Positions 24,584 to 35,700 are shown, counted from the stretch's first letter. The stretch is DNA of 64,000 nucleotides from Microbacterium sp. CGR2 (GCF_003626735.1 NZ_RBHX01000001.1:2542001-2606000); one strand, 5' to 3'. Translations and numbers: made by a program. The notes: generated by a model from the sequence alone, not told the origin.

Positions 24584-25866
24584 GCTCGTGACCTGCGCTC
24601 CCTGTCGGCCGCGGGAAGCAGGACACGGAACATCGTCGGTCGGCCGCTGACGGTCACGGATCCTCCGGTGCCCTCCACGATGGAGCGCACCAGGGTCAGT
24701 CCCACCCCACGGCCCTGAGCACCCGCGGGTTTCGTCGAATATCCCGGCGCGAAGATCTGCTCACGACTCTCGGGCGGAACGCCGGGGCCGCTGTCAGAGA
24801 CCTCGAGGATGACGCTGCCCGCTGTGCCCGGACGCAGCGATACCGCGACCCAGCGGTCTTCCGAGTCGGCGACAGCATCCATCGCATTGTCCACGAGGTT
24901 CCCGAGTACCGAGACGCTGTCGACCGTCGACAGCGTGGAACGCGGCGTCTCTGGTTCGATGTCCACGCGCCAGTCGATGCCGCGCTCGTTCGCCTGCGAT
25001 GCCTTTCCGAGGAGCAGCGCGCCGACGACAGGATCGCCGTGACGGCGCGCGGTCACCTGGTCGACCAGTGACTGGCTCTGCCGAGAGGTCTGGGTGAGGA
25101 TCTCTATCGCCTCGTCGACGCGACCCAGCTCGAGCAGGGCGACGGCCGTGTGCATGCGATTGCCGTGCTCGTGAGTCTGCGCGCGCAGGGCATCGCCGAG
25201 AGTTCGGATCGACTCGAACGACGACACCGCATCGCGAACCTGTCCCGGGGGAAGGTCGCCGGCGATGCGGCGCGTGAGCCGCCGTGCGAGGACAGCCCCG
25301 CACGCACCCACCGCGACGAGACCTGCGGTGATCACGAGGGACAGCGGGAGTCGGCGGGTGAGCGTGTCGGCGATGGATTCTGTGGTCACCCCGGCGGCGA
25401 CCCAGCCGACGAGCGCGTCGTCCTGTGCGGTCACGGGCACGATCGTGCGAACGGAGGGACCGAGGGTTCCCGTGAATTCCTCCGTCAGGGCGCGTGGCAG
25501 GCGGGGGATGGTGCCGAGATACCGCTCACCGATCCGGTCGGGATCAGGGTGGGTCACTCTCACCCCGTCGGGGGTCATGATCGTGATGAAATCCAACCGG
25601 GCCGCATCGACGACCTGAGCCGCGTAGGGATCGAGCCGTCGGGTCGCCTGCGCCGTGTCGTCCGTGGCCAGTGCGTCGGTGACATCGGGGGACCCGGCCA
25701 GGGCGACCGCCGTCGCGGCGGTGACGCGCTCGGCTTCGGTCCGGATGGCGCGTTGTGCTTCGACGACGAGGAAGACGGCGATCAGCGCCCCGATCAGGAG
25801 GGCGGCCGCCAGGAGCACGACGAAGACGCGGGATGCCGTGCTGCGGCCGCCGGCGGAGTGCGCCAT
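24580..25866 (-). CDS. CitA/DcuS-type sensor histidine kinase
   Basis: A 428-residue membrane sensor. It has a first membrane helix (about 14-35), an extracytoplasmic PAS-like sensor domain with FITIMTPDGVRVTHPDPDR in the middle, and a second helix near 190-210. The phospho-acceptor region follows, with THEHGNRMHTAVALLELG, matching the CitA/DcuS H-box, and then a C-terminal ATPase with LGNLVDNAMDAV, VSDSGPGVP and GRGVGLTLVRSIVEG. Sensors of this family bind citrate, fumarate, malate or succinate outside the cell. The ATG at 25866 was chosen for the GGGAGGG ribosome site. Together with the overlapping regulator gene it faces away from dctA. Confidence 0.9.
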   Translation of the reverse strand: MAHSAGGRSTASRVFVVLLAAALLIGALIAVFLVVEAQRAIRTEAERVTAATAVALAGSPDVTDALATDDTAQATRRLDPYAAQVVDAARLDFITIMTPDGVRVTHPDPDRIGERYLGTIPRLPRALTEEFTGTLGPSVRTIVPVTAQDDALVGWVAAGVTTESIADTLTRRLPLSLVITAGLVAVGACGAVLARRLTRRIAGDLPPGQVRDAVSSFESIRTLGDALRAQTHEHGNRMHTAVALLELGRVDEAIEILTQTSRQSQSLVDQVTARRHGDPVVGALLLGKASQANERGIDWRVDIEPETPRSTLSTVDSVSVLGNLVDNAMDAVADSEDRWVAVSLRPGTAGSVILEVSDSGPGVPPESREQIFAPGYSTKPAGAQGRGVGLTLVRSIVEGTGGSVTVSGRPTMFRVLLPAADRERRSRA

Positions 25867-26015
25867 CGGGTCCCTCCCATCGTCGTCGGTGCGGGTCGTG
25901 ACCAATACGACCACAAATCGCATGTACGCGCGAAGTGGGCGACGGTGAGTGTCATCGGCGGCAGAGCGGCAGCCGGACATGACACGACGACGTTCATGAT
26001 CGAGGAGGAGCAGAG

Positions 26016-27455
26016 ATGGCCATCACAACGGGATTCACCTTGCCGGGGTTCAACGCGCGGCGCGGGAAGCAGGCCTGGGACCGTCACACCTGGCTGTACG
26101 TGTCGGTGATCATCGCGGTGGTGCTCGGCGCCCTCGTCGGACTCATCTGGCCGGAGGTCGGTCAGAGCTTCGAGCCGCTGGGCAAAGGCTTCGTGGCACT
26201 CATCAAGATGATGATCGCGCCCATCATCTTCTGCACCATCGTCGTGGGAGTCGGTTCCATCGCGAAAGCGGCGACGGTCGGGAAGATCGGCGGGCTGGCA
26301 CTGCTGTACTTCATGGTCATGTCGACCTTCGCGCTCGCGATCGGGCTGGTCGTCGGCAACCTGATCCACCCCGGCTCGGGATTGGACATGGCCGGCTCCT
26401 CGTACGAGGCGGCCGAAGGGGAGGCGAAGACGACGCAGGAGTTCATCCTCGGCATCATCCCGACGACGTTCTTCTCCGCCTTCACCGGCGAGAGCGTTCT
26501 GCAGGTGCTGTTCATCGCACTGCTCGTCGGTTTCGCACTCCAGGGACTCGGCGAACGCGGTGCACCGATGATGGAAGCGGTGAAACAGCTCCAGAAGCTC
26601 GTGTTCCGGATTCTCGGAATGATCCTGTGGCTCGCGCCTCTCGGCGCCTTCGGTGCGATCGCCGCGGTGGTCGGGAAGACGGGGATCTCCGCCATCTGGA
26701 GCCTCGGCATCCTGATGATCGCCTTCTACATCACCTGCATCCTGTTCATCGTGGTCGTCCTCGGGACGCTCCTGTGGGCGGTGACCCGGGTGAACATCTT
26801 CTCGCTCATGAAGTACCTCGGGCGGGAGTACCTCCTGATCGTCGGCACATCGTCATCGGAGTCCGCTCTGCCGCGCCTGATCGCGAAGATGGAGCATGTG
26901 GGCGTGTCGAAGCCCGTGGTCGGCATCACCGTCCCGACCGGGTACTCGTTCAACCTGGACGGCACGGCGATCTACCTGACGATGGCCTCCCTCTTCATCG
27001 CGACGGGTATGGGTCAGCCGATGTCGATCGGGGAGCAGATCGGCCTGCTCGTGTTCATGATCATCGCCAGCAAGGGCGCAGCCGGGGTCACCGGGGCGGG
27101 ACTCGCCACCCTGGCCGGCGGACTGCAGGCCTATCGTCCGGACCTGGTCGACGGCGTCGGGGTCATCGTGGGCATCGACCGGTTCATGTCCGAAGGGCGC
27201 GCATTGACGAACTTCACCGGCAACGCCGTCGCCACGATCCTCATCGGCACCTGGACCCATCAGATCGACCGCGATCGTGTGACTCGGGTCCTGAGCGGTG
27301 CGCTTCCCTTCGACGAGTCCCTGATGGACGGAGTCGACGGGCACGGGATGTCGGACGAGCCGGAAGCGGCCGGGGTGCAGGAGCTGAGCAGCGCAGCAGT
27401 CGCCGAGATGTCGGCCAAGGAGCGACGGGCCAGGGAACGCGCCGCGCAGAACTGA
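26016..27455 (+). CDS. dctA: C4-dicarboxylate:cation symporter DctA
   Basis: A 479-residue membrane symporter of the dicarboxylate/amino acid:cation (DAACS) family that takes up succinate, fumarate and malate. The family core is clear: the serine-rich loop GTSSSESALPRLIAKMEHVG near residue 270, PTGYSFNLDGTAIYLTMASL near 307, the re-entrant region SKGAAGVTGAGLATLAGGL near 350 and GIDRFMSEGRALTNFTGNAVA near 388. The last 50 residues are a hydrophilic tail. The ATG follows GAGGAGGAGCAG. The divergent two-component system at 23.9-25.9 kb is the likely regulator, as with DcuSR or DctBR elsewhere. A strong terminator follows. Confidence 0.94.
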   Translation: MAITTGFTLPGFNARRGKQAWDRHTWLYVSVIIAVVLGALVGLIWPEVGQSFEPLGKGFVALIKMMIAPIIFCTIVVGVGSIAKAATVGKIGGLALLYFMVMSTFALAIGLVVGNLIHPGSGLDMAGSSYEAAEGEAKTTQEFILGIIPTTFFSAFTGESVLQVLFIALLVGFALQGLGERGAPMMEAVKQLQKLVFRILGMILWLAPLGAFGAIAAVVGKTGISAIWSLGILMIAFYITCILFIVVVLGTLLWAVTRVNIFSLMKYLGREYLLIVGTSSSESALPRLIAKMEHVGVSKPVVGITVPTGYSFNLDGTAIYLTMASLFIATGMGQPMSIGEQIGLLVFMIIASKGAAGVTGAGLATLAGGLQAYRPDLVDGVGVIVGIDRFMSEGRALTNFTGNAVATILIGTWTHQIDRDRVTRVLSGALPFDESLMDGVDGHGMSDEPEAAGVQELSSAAVAEMSAKERRARERAAQN

Positions 27456-27471
27456 CCGGAGACGAAGAGAG

Positions 27472-27506
27472 GGATGCGGGAGCCGGCGATGTCGGCTCCC
27501 GCATCC
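27472..27506 (+). terminator. dctA terminator
   Basis: GGATGCGGGAGCCG pairs perfectly with CGGCTCCCGCATCC over 14 bp with a 7-base loop. It lies between dctA and the convergent DUF5302 gene. Confidence 0.85.
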
Positions 27507-27512
27507 GTGTGG

Positions 27513-27689
27513 TCAACCGCTCTTGCGTCGGAACTCGCGCCGCGTCTGCGGGGCAGCCGCGCCGTGCACGGCGGAATCGCCGTCGAGGTGTGCCTCGCCC
27601 TGCCGGTGGTGCGCGTTCTTCTTCTCGAGCGCTTCCTTGAACTTGCGCTTCATCTCCTCCGAGGAGGTGGCGCCTTCTTCGGTGCTCAT
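27513..27689 (-). CDS. DUF5302-family small protein
   Basis: A 58-residue protein read from the minus strand, beginning MSTEEGATSSEEMKRKFKEA and ending with REFRRKSG. The highly charged sequence with EEMKRKFKEALEKK, a central HLDG and VHG, and the basic RRKSG terminus matches the small DUF5302 family found across Actinobacteria. Function is unknown; it is predicted to be soluble and partly helical. TAGGCT lies six bases before the ATG, supporting the start and a leaderless message. Its stop is seven bases past the dctA terminator. Confidence 0.85.
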   Translation of the reverse strand: MSTEEGATSSEEMKRKFKEALEKKNAHHRQGEAHLDGDSAVHGAAAPQTRREFRRKSG

Positions 27690-27695
27690 GCCACG

Positions 27696-27701
27696 AGCCT
27701 A
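27696..27701 (-). promoter_or_regulatory. -10 element for the DUF5302 gene, leaderless type
   Basis: TAGGCT on the minus strand, six bases before the ATG at 27689. Confidence 0.5.
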
Positions 27702-27726
27702 GAGCACGGTCGCGCGCAGGGGGAGA

Positions 27727-28320
27727 TCAGCGGCGGACTCGCCGCGTGACGAGGTCGATCAACACGCCGAGCCCGAGTGCGACGCCGATCGAGATCGGCA
27801 CGGCCACCAGCGGTCCGCCGGGAACGATTGCGGCGACAGTCGCACCGACAGCAGCCTGATAGAGCGCCCACCCGGTCGCGGCGAGAGTCACGAGAGCGAG
27901 ATACCTCGGAGGGTGGATGCGAGAGGCGCCCGCGACCAGGTTGATGGCGAGCCGAGCGAACGGGATGAATCGGGCGGTGAAGAGCACCGTGGCCGTGCCG
28001 GCATCCAGACGACGCTGTGCCCACCCCAGCGCCTGCTGCACCTTGGCGGTCCGCATCCACCGCCACCGATCCACCCCGACATATCGCCCGATCAGGTAGC
28101 AGCACACGTCCCCGACCGTTGCGGCGGCGGCGGCGCAGACGACGACAGCCCAAAGCTCGGGAGAACCGCCGGTCACGGCGAGCGCTCCGAGCGCGGTCAC
28201 CGCGATCTCGCCGGGTACGACCACGAAGAAGGCGTCACCGAGGACGAGTGCGCTCATCAGCACCAGGCCCCAGGGACCGATCAACGATTCGGCGAGCAGG
28301 TCCGTCGACACACCCCTCAC
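27727..28320 (-). CDS. DedA-family membrane protein
   Basis: A 197-residue DedA/SNARE-associated (VTT) domain protein with about five hydrophobic segments. The conserved core includes VVPGEIAVTALGALA near residue 35, VGDVCCYLIGRYVG near 70 and the arginine-bearing FTARFIPFARLAINLVAGAS near 115-134. DedA proteins act in membrane lipid homeostasis, and recent work links members to undecaprenyl-phosphate recycling; the specific role here is unknown. Either of two GTG codons, at 28320 or 28311, may be the start. It is divergent from the glycosyltransferase fusion gene. Confidence 0.88.
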   Translation of the reverse strand: MRGVSTDLLAESLIGPWGLVLMSALVLGDAFFVVVPGEIAVTALGALAVTGGSPELWAVVVCAAAAATVGDVCCYLIGRYVGVDRWRWMRTAKVQQALGWAQRRLDAGTATVLFTARFIPFARLAINLVAGASRIHPPRYLALVTLAATGWALYQAAVGATVAAIVPGGPLVAVPISIGVALGLGVLIDLVTRRVRR

Positions 28321-28451
28321 TGTGCACGGCGGCGGTGAACGGGAACCAAAGACCGGATAGCCGGTGACCTGCGATCCAGCATCCGGTGAACATCTGGTGG
28401 CGAGAGCGGTTTCCGGCCGGCGGCGCCCGGCAGCGCCGCCATCCTGAGGGT

Positions 28452-30392
28452 GTGAGAGTAGCGATCGTCACAGAGTCCTTCCTTCCGCACATGAACGGCG
28501 TCACCGGGTCGGTGCTGCAGATCCTGCGTCACCTCGAGCACCGCGGTCATCAGGCCCACGTGATCGCACCCGCCGCCGTCGGGATGCCGGAAGAGATGAA
28601 CGGCGCGTCCATCGAGGCCATCCCCAGCCTCGCGCTCCCCGGGTATCGCAACGTCAGGGTGGGTACGTCCACGGCTCACCGCGTCGCGCTCTCGCTGCGC
28701 CGCTTCCAACCCGACGTGGTGCACCTCGCATCACCGTTCGCGCTCGGATGGCGCGGGGTGCTCGCCGCGGAGCGACTCGATGTCGCCTCCGTGGCCGCCT
28801 ACCAGACGGACGTCGTCGCGTACACCGAGCGCTATCGAGTCGCGGCCACCACCGGCATCGCGCAGACGCATATCGCCCGGCTGCACCGCCGCGCGACGCT
28901 GACACTCGCTCCCTCCGCGGAATCCGCGCAACAACTCGCCTCCCTGGGGATCGACAGGGTGCGGTGGTGGGGGAGAGGCGTCGACGCCGAGCGATTCCAG
29001 CCCTCGAAACGCAGTACCGCTCTGCGCGCCGACTGGGGATCAGAGGTCGTGATCGGCTACGTGGGCCGGCTCGCGCCCGAGAAGCAGGTCGAAGACCTCA
29101 CCGTCCTTCACGATATTCCCGGGACGCGTCTGGTGATCGTCGGAGACGGACCCAGCCGTGCGCGGTTGGAAGCCCTTCTCCCCGGAGCGATCTTCCTCGG
29201 TCACCTCGGCGGCGACGAACTCGCCGCGGCGATGGCTTCGTTCGACCTCTTCGTGCACCCGGGGGAGAGTGAGACGTTCGGCCAGACCCTGCAGGAGGCT
29301 CATGCGAGCGGCGTCCCCGTGATCGCCACGGGGCGCGGCGGGCCGCTGGATCTGGTGCGGATGGGCATCGACGGCTGGTTGTACCGACCAGGAGACCTGG
29401 CGGATCTCCGCATGCGAGTGTCGGATCTCGCGGGCGACACGCGTAAACGCCGGGCGTTCGGCGAAGCAGGTCGCCAAGCCGTGCAGAGCCGCAGCTGGGA
29501 GAGCATCTGCGATCAACTCCTGCGCCACTTCGAGGAAGCCCGGATGCTGCGCGAGGTCGACTCCGGCGCCCGCGCTCGCCGCCTGGTCCGTCCCGAGGTG
29601 CCCGCGCCCGTACCGGCGCGCCGCTGGCGCCGTTACGTGGCACTGGGCGATTCGCTCACCGAAGGGCTCTGCGACCCTGCACCGGACGGCGCGCTGCGCG
29701 GATGGGCCGACCGTCTCGCGTTGCTGCTGGCAGCGCGCGGAGGACTGCACTACGCGAATCTCGCCGTCCGCTCCAAGCGCGTCTCCGACGTCTGCGGCAG
29801 CCAGTTGGAGAGAGCCCTGGAGTTGAGGCCCGATCTGGTTTCGATCCTCATCGGCGCCAACGACCTGGTCAAGCACCGCGTCGACGCCGTCGCGCTCGCG
29901 GCTCACCTCGAAGAGGCCGTGGTGCGGTTGCGCGGCATCGGCGCGGACGTGGTGCTCGTCACGCCGTTCCTGCCCGGGCGTCCCGCCGCCTCGATGTACA
30001 CCCGGCGTTTCAGCGCCTTCGCGACCGCGCTCGCCGGGATCGCTGCGCGGACGGGTGCCATCCTGATCGACACCGATCTGTACCCGACGCTGCCTGACCG
30101 GCCCAACTGGGGTGAGGACCTCGTCCATCTGAGCAGCCGAGGACACCGTTTCCTCGCCTATCGCGCGGGCGAGATGCTCGGAGTGCCGCACGCCGATGCG
30201 CTCGGCGCACTCGACGCCGTGCTGCATGAGCACGAACCCATTGGCGCAGGTATGTGGTGGCGCCGCCACGCACTCCCGTGGGTATGGCGACGTCTGCACG
30301 GTCGCGCCGCGGGTGACGGCCGGTCGGCGAAGCATGAGGGCTACGTCTATCTCGGGCGCTCGTCCGCAGCGCGCGGTGTGAACGTCGCCTGA
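28452..30392 (+). CDS. GT4 mannosyltransferase (MgtA-like) fused to an SGNH hydrolase
   Basis: A 646-residue two-domain protein. Residues 1 to about 375 are a GT-B glycosyltransferase of family GT4 resembling mycobacterial MgtA, a GDP-mannose-dependent alpha-mannosyltransferase. They include TESFLPHMNGVTGSVLQIL, IGYVGRLAPEKQVEDL near 200 and the donor-binding E-x7-E region ESETFGQTLQEAHASGVPVI near 275. Residues about 393-575 are an SGNH/GDSL hydrolase with ALGDSLTEG (Ser near 399), LIGANDL near 468 and DLVHLSSRGH (Asp and His) near 556. The frame is continuous with no internal stop. The GTG at 28452 matches the MgtA N-terminus; a GTG 66 bases earlier is possible. A role in surface glycan or glycolipid assembly is inferred. 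Confidence 0.88.
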   Translation: MRVAIVTESFLPHMNGVTGSVLQILRHLEHRGHQAHVIAPAAVGMPEEMNGASIEAIPSLALPGYRNVRVGTSTAHRVALSLRRFQPDVVHLASPFALGWRGVLAAERLDVASVAAYQTDVVAYTERYRVAATTGIAQTHIARLHRRATLTLAPSAESAQQLASLGIDRVRWWGRGVDAERFQPSKRSTALRADWGSEVVIGYVGRLAPEKQVEDLTVLHDIPGTRLVIVGDGPSRARLEALLPGAIFLGHLGGDELAAAMASFDLFVHPGESETFGQTLQEAHASGVPVIATGRGGPLDLVRMGIDGWLYRPGDLADLRMRVSDLAGDTRKRRAFGEAGRQAVQSRSWESICDQLLRHFEEARMLREVDSGARARRLVRPEVPAPVPARRWRRYVALGDSLTEGLCDPAPDGALRGWADRLALLLAARGGLHYANLAVRSKRVSDVCGSQLERALELRPDLVSILIGANDLVKHRVDAVALAAHLEEAVVRLRGIGADVVLVTPFLPGRPAASMYTRRFSAFATALAGIAARTGAILIDTDLYPTLPDRPNWGEDLVHLSSRGHRFLAYRAGEMLGVPHADALGALDAVLHEHEPIGAGMWWRRHALPWVWRRLHGRAAGDGRSAKHEGYVYLGRSSAARGVNVA

Positions 30393-30413
30393 ACGTCGAC
30401 TGAGCGGTCGGTC

Positions 30414-31724
30414 TCAGCGGCGCCCCATGCCGTGATACTGCCACCCGGCCGCGCGCCAGGCGGCGGCATCGAGGCAGTTCCGACCGTCGACGATGATCCG
30501 CCCGCGCACGAGCCCCCCGGCGTGCTCTGGTGAGAGGTCGCGCCGGTACTCGTCCCATTCCGTGACGATCACGACCGCGTCGGCTTCGCGCAGGGCGTCG
30601 TCGCGGTCGCGGGCGAACCCCAATTGCGGATGTGCGACGACGGCATTGTCGATGGCGGCGGGGTCGGTCACGACGACATCGGCTCCGAGCCCGCGCAGGC
30701 GTACGGCCACGTCAAGGGCGGGGGAGTCGCGGATGTCGTCGCTGAAGGGCTTGAACGCCGCACCCAGCACGGCGATCCGCCGACCGAAGATCAGGCCCCC
30801 GAGTGCGTCGACCACGAGCTGGACGGCACGGTCCCGCCGCCGGAGATTGATCGCGTCGACCTCGCGCAGAAAGCCGACCGCCTCGCCGCGCCCGAGCTCT
30901 TCCGCACGTGCGGCGAACGCGCGGATGTCCTTCGGGAGGCAACCCCCGCCGAACCCGATGCCGGACCCCAGGTAGCGTCGACCGATGCGGGAGTCATAGC
31001 CGAGAGCGTCGGCGAGCAGGGTGACGTCCGCGTCGGCAGCCTCCGCGATCTCGGCCATCGCGTTGATGAACGAGATCTTGGTGGCCAGGAAGGCGTTGGC
31101 GGCTCCCTTGACCAATTCGGCGGTGGCGAGGTCCGTCACGAGGAACGGCGTCCCCGAATCCACGGCGGCGCGGTAGACCTCGTGGAGCACTGCCACGGCG
31201 CGCTCGCCCTCCGCGCCCGCCGCCGCCCCGACCACGAGGCGGTCCGGGGTGAGCGTGTCGTGGACGGCCCAGCCTTCGCGCAGGAACTCCGGGTTCCAGA
31301 CGAGGGTGGCGCCGGTGTCGGTGAGGCGATCAGCCAGCCGGGCCGCGGTTCCCACGGGTACAGTCGACTTTCCCGCGACCACGTCGCCGGGGCGGAGATG
31401 CGGGAGCAGATCGTTCATCGCGGCATCGATGAAGCGAAGGTCGGCGGCGTGTCCGCCAGGCATCTGTGGAGTGCCGACGGCGAGGAAGTGCACGTCAGAG
31501 CCGGCAGCATCGGACATCCGCGTGCTGAACCGAAGGCGGCCGGACGCCAGGCCGTCGGAGAGGAGCTCGCTCAGGCGAGGCTCGAAGAACGGAGCCGTTC
31601 CCGTCGCCAACGCGGCGATCTTGCCCTCGTCCACGTCCACGCCGATCACGTCGTGTCCGATCGAGGCCATGGCGGCGGCGTGGACGGCACCGAGGTACCC
31701 GCAGCCGATGACTGACATGCGCAT
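30414..31724 (-). CDS. UDP-glucose/GDP-mannose dehydrogenase family protein
   Basis: A 436-residue NAD-dependent dehydrogenase that oxidises a nucleotide sugar at C6 in two steps, most likely UDP-glucose to UDP-glucuronate. The Rossmann loop is MSVIGCGYLGAVHAAAMA at the N-terminus. The catalytic Cys lies in GIGFGGGCLPKDIRAFA near residue 262. The C-terminal NAD/substrate domain contains GAAFKPFSDDIRDSPALDVA, close to the F-K-x-x-T-D-D-x-R-x-S block of the family. The ATG at 31724 was chosen because the Rossmann fold starts there. It is convergent with the mannosyltransferase fusion, so both may serve surface polysaccharide synthesis. Confidence 0.9.
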   Translation of the reverse strand: MRMSVIGCGYLGAVHAAAMASIGHDVIGVDVDEGKIAALATGTAPFFEPRLSELLSDGLASGRLRFSTRMSDAAGSDVHFLAVGTPQMPGGHAADLRFIDAAMNDLLPHLRPGDVVAGKSTVPVGTAARLADRLTDTGATLVWNPEFLREGWAVHDTLTPDRLVVGAAAGAEGERAVAVLHEVYRAAVDSGTPFLVTDLATAELVKGAANAFLATKISFINAMAEIAEAADADVTLLADALGYDSRIGRRYLGSGIGFGGGCLPKDIRAFAARAEELGRGEAVGFLREVDAINLRRRDRAVQLVVDALGGLIFGRRIAVLGAAFKPFSDDIRDSPALDVAVRLRGLGADVVVTDPAAIDNAVVAHPQLGFARDRDDALREADAVVIVTEWDEYRRDLSPEHAGGLVRGRIIVDGRNCLDAAAWRAAGWQYHGMGRR

Positions 31725-31839
31725 CACCACAGCACAGCGGATGCCGCGCACGTGACGGCATCCGCCCGGTGAACGGCGCATGGCGGGACCGTGTCGTCTT
31801 CTGTGAGGCCCGTCGGTCCTGTGGTTTCCGCTGTCGCGC

Positions 31840-32090
31840 TGTTAGGCTGGATGAGGCTGACGTGTGTCAACCGCACAATTTCATATCGACTCACGGAGCG
31901 AGCGGCGGAGAAGCTGGTCCCCTGTGGTGGGTTCCTCGGCACGAGAGATGTCGGGTGGCTTTCTACTGGTGGCCAGCGCAGGTGTCATTCGCGGGAGTGC
32001 CCGCGCGCCCGAACCCTGCCGTTCCGCTCCTCTTGAATGCGCTCGCGCGTCACATGGACTCGCGAGTCTAAACAAAGAAGGAGAGACCTC
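31840..32090 (+). promoter_or_regulatory. pnp promoter and long structured leader, candidate Actino-pnp RNA
   Basis: The 366 bases between the dehydrogenase gene and pnp hold no convincing gene. TAGGCT at 31843-31848 is the best -10 element, giving a leader of about 235 bases. Within it GCTGGTC (31913-31919) can pair with GGCCAGC (31971-31977) to close a domain of about 65 bases. CGCGGG/CCCGCG (31990-32005) forms a tight tetraloop hairpin. A strong AAGGAGAG ribosome site precedes the TTG start. A conserved RNA, Actino-pnp, is known upstream of actinobacterial exoribonuclease genes; its presence here is inferred from location and folding potential, not from a covariance search. Confidence 0.5.
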
Positions 32091-34382
<2,292 letters not shown>

Positions 34383-34401
34383 GCACGGCCCGTTCGATCC
34401 G

Positions 34402-34440
34402 GAGCCCGGGCTCGTCCGCACAGGACGAGCCCGGGCTCCG
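34402..34440 (+). terminator. pnp terminator, 17-bp perfect stem
   Basis: GGAGCCCGGGCTCGTCC pairs with GGACGAGCCCGGGCTCC around a 5-base loop, then CTCGTCTTCT. It is the longest perfect hairpin noted in the window. Confidence 0.9.
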
Positions 34441-34605
34441 CTCGTCTTCTCCGTGATCAAACCGTTATCGGAAGTTTCCTCGCCGTTCCCGCGATTGGAC
34501 GGGAGGTTCGCCGTTCTCGCTTACCCTCGAAGTACGCACCGGGGGGTGCATCAGATGGCAGTGACGCAGGTCGGAACGCACCGATCGACGCGGGGGTGAG
34601 AGAGT

Positions 34606-35631
34606 ATGCGGTTGTTCAACGTAGGCGCAGGAGCGCCGGACGAGCGAGCCCAAGAGGCCACCGAACACCCGTCGGCTCCGATCCCGATCGTCGGCCCGGG
34701 GGTCGGCGAGACCATCCGCACGCAGCTCGGCGAAACCGGATTCGAGATGTTCCCGATGATGCTCGGCGCGGCCGAGTTCGGCTGGAACGTCGATCTGGAG
34801 ACCAGCCACGCCATTCTCGACCGGTACGTGGAGTTCGGCGGCAACGCGATCCACACGGCTGACGGCTTCTCCGGCGGCCGCAGCGAGCACATCATCGGCC
34901 AGTGGCTGCGCTCGCGCGGTCAACGGGACCGCTCGGTGCTGAGCGTGCGCATCGGGGCGCATGCCGACAACCCCGGTCTCGGGTCCGTGAACCTCGTCCG
35001 CGCCGTCGAGGGGTCTCTGACACGGCTCGACGTCGACCGGATCGACGTTCTCTATCTCGACGCGACGCTCGATGCCACCACCAACCTCGAAGACACCCTC
35101 GCCACGGTCGAGTGGCTTCGTGAGGCCGGAAAGATCGGTGCCGTCGGAGCATTCCGGCTCGAGCCCGAGCGCCTCGTCGAGGCGCGCATCCTGGCTTCCG
35201 CAGGGTACCCGCGCATCGAGGTGATCGATGCGCCCTACAACCTGCTGCGTCGTCAGCCGTTCGAAGGCGACCTCCGTCTGGTGGCGGGCGCGCAGAACCT
35301 CGCCGTGACGCCCTCGCACGCGCTGGAGCACGGATTCCTCTCCGGTCGTCACCGCAGCAAAGCACTCACGTCCCAGGGTGTGCGCGGCGAGCAGCTGCGC
35401 GGTCACCTGAACCGACGTGGGATCAAGATCCTCCGCGCTCTCGACCAGGTCGCCGCCGAACTCGCCGTCCCGGTCGCGGCCGTCTCCATCGCCTGGCTCC
35501 TGGCTCAGCGAACCGTGGCTGCTCCCATCGTCAACACTTTCGCCACGGACCACGTCGACGAACTCATGCAGGGAGCCGGAGTCACATTGTCGCGTGCGCA
35601 CGTCGCCGAGCTCACACGCGCGGGCAACTGA
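34606..35631 (+). CDS. aldo/keto reductase-fold protein, catalytic residues replaced
   Basis: A 341-residue protein with the overall (beta/alpha)8 aldo/keto reductase pattern: a family-like block at 81-95 (AIHTADGFSGGRSEH), the central DRIDVLYLDATLD and a recognisable C-terminal half. The four catalytic positions look altered. In the block that normally reads x-D-T-A-x-x-Y, the Asp is His83 and the Tyr is Phe88; the active-site Lys is Arg115 (LSVRIG); the His of the Y-x-L-H block is Asp152. If this alignment is right the protein cannot do normal aldo/keto reduction and may be a binding or regulatory protein. The ATG follows GGGGGTGAGAGAG. About 40 residues precede the barrel. It stands between pnp and a phosphatase gene. 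Confidence 0.82.
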   Translation: MRLFNVGAGAPDERAQEATEHPSAPIPIVGPGVGETIRTQLGETGFEMFPMMLGAAEFGWNVDLETSHAILDRYVEFGGNAIHTADGFSGGRSEHIIGQWLRSRGQRDRSVLSVRIGAHADNPGLGSVNLVRAVEGSLTRLDVDRIDVLYLDATLDATTNLEDTLATVEWLREAGKIGAVGAFRLEPERLVEARILASAGYPRIEVIDAPYNLLRRQPFEGDLRLVAGAQNLAVTPSHALEHGFLSGRHRSKALTSQGVRGEQLRGHLNRRGIKILRALDQVAAELAVPVAAVSIAWLLAQRTVAAPIVNTFATDHVDELMQGAGVTLSRAHVAELTRAGN

Positions 35632-35700
35632 ACCCCACTTCATCCGTGCCATAGGGTGGAAGAGAAGCCCGGCGGATGCTGGCGATGAAGCGAGCGAGTT

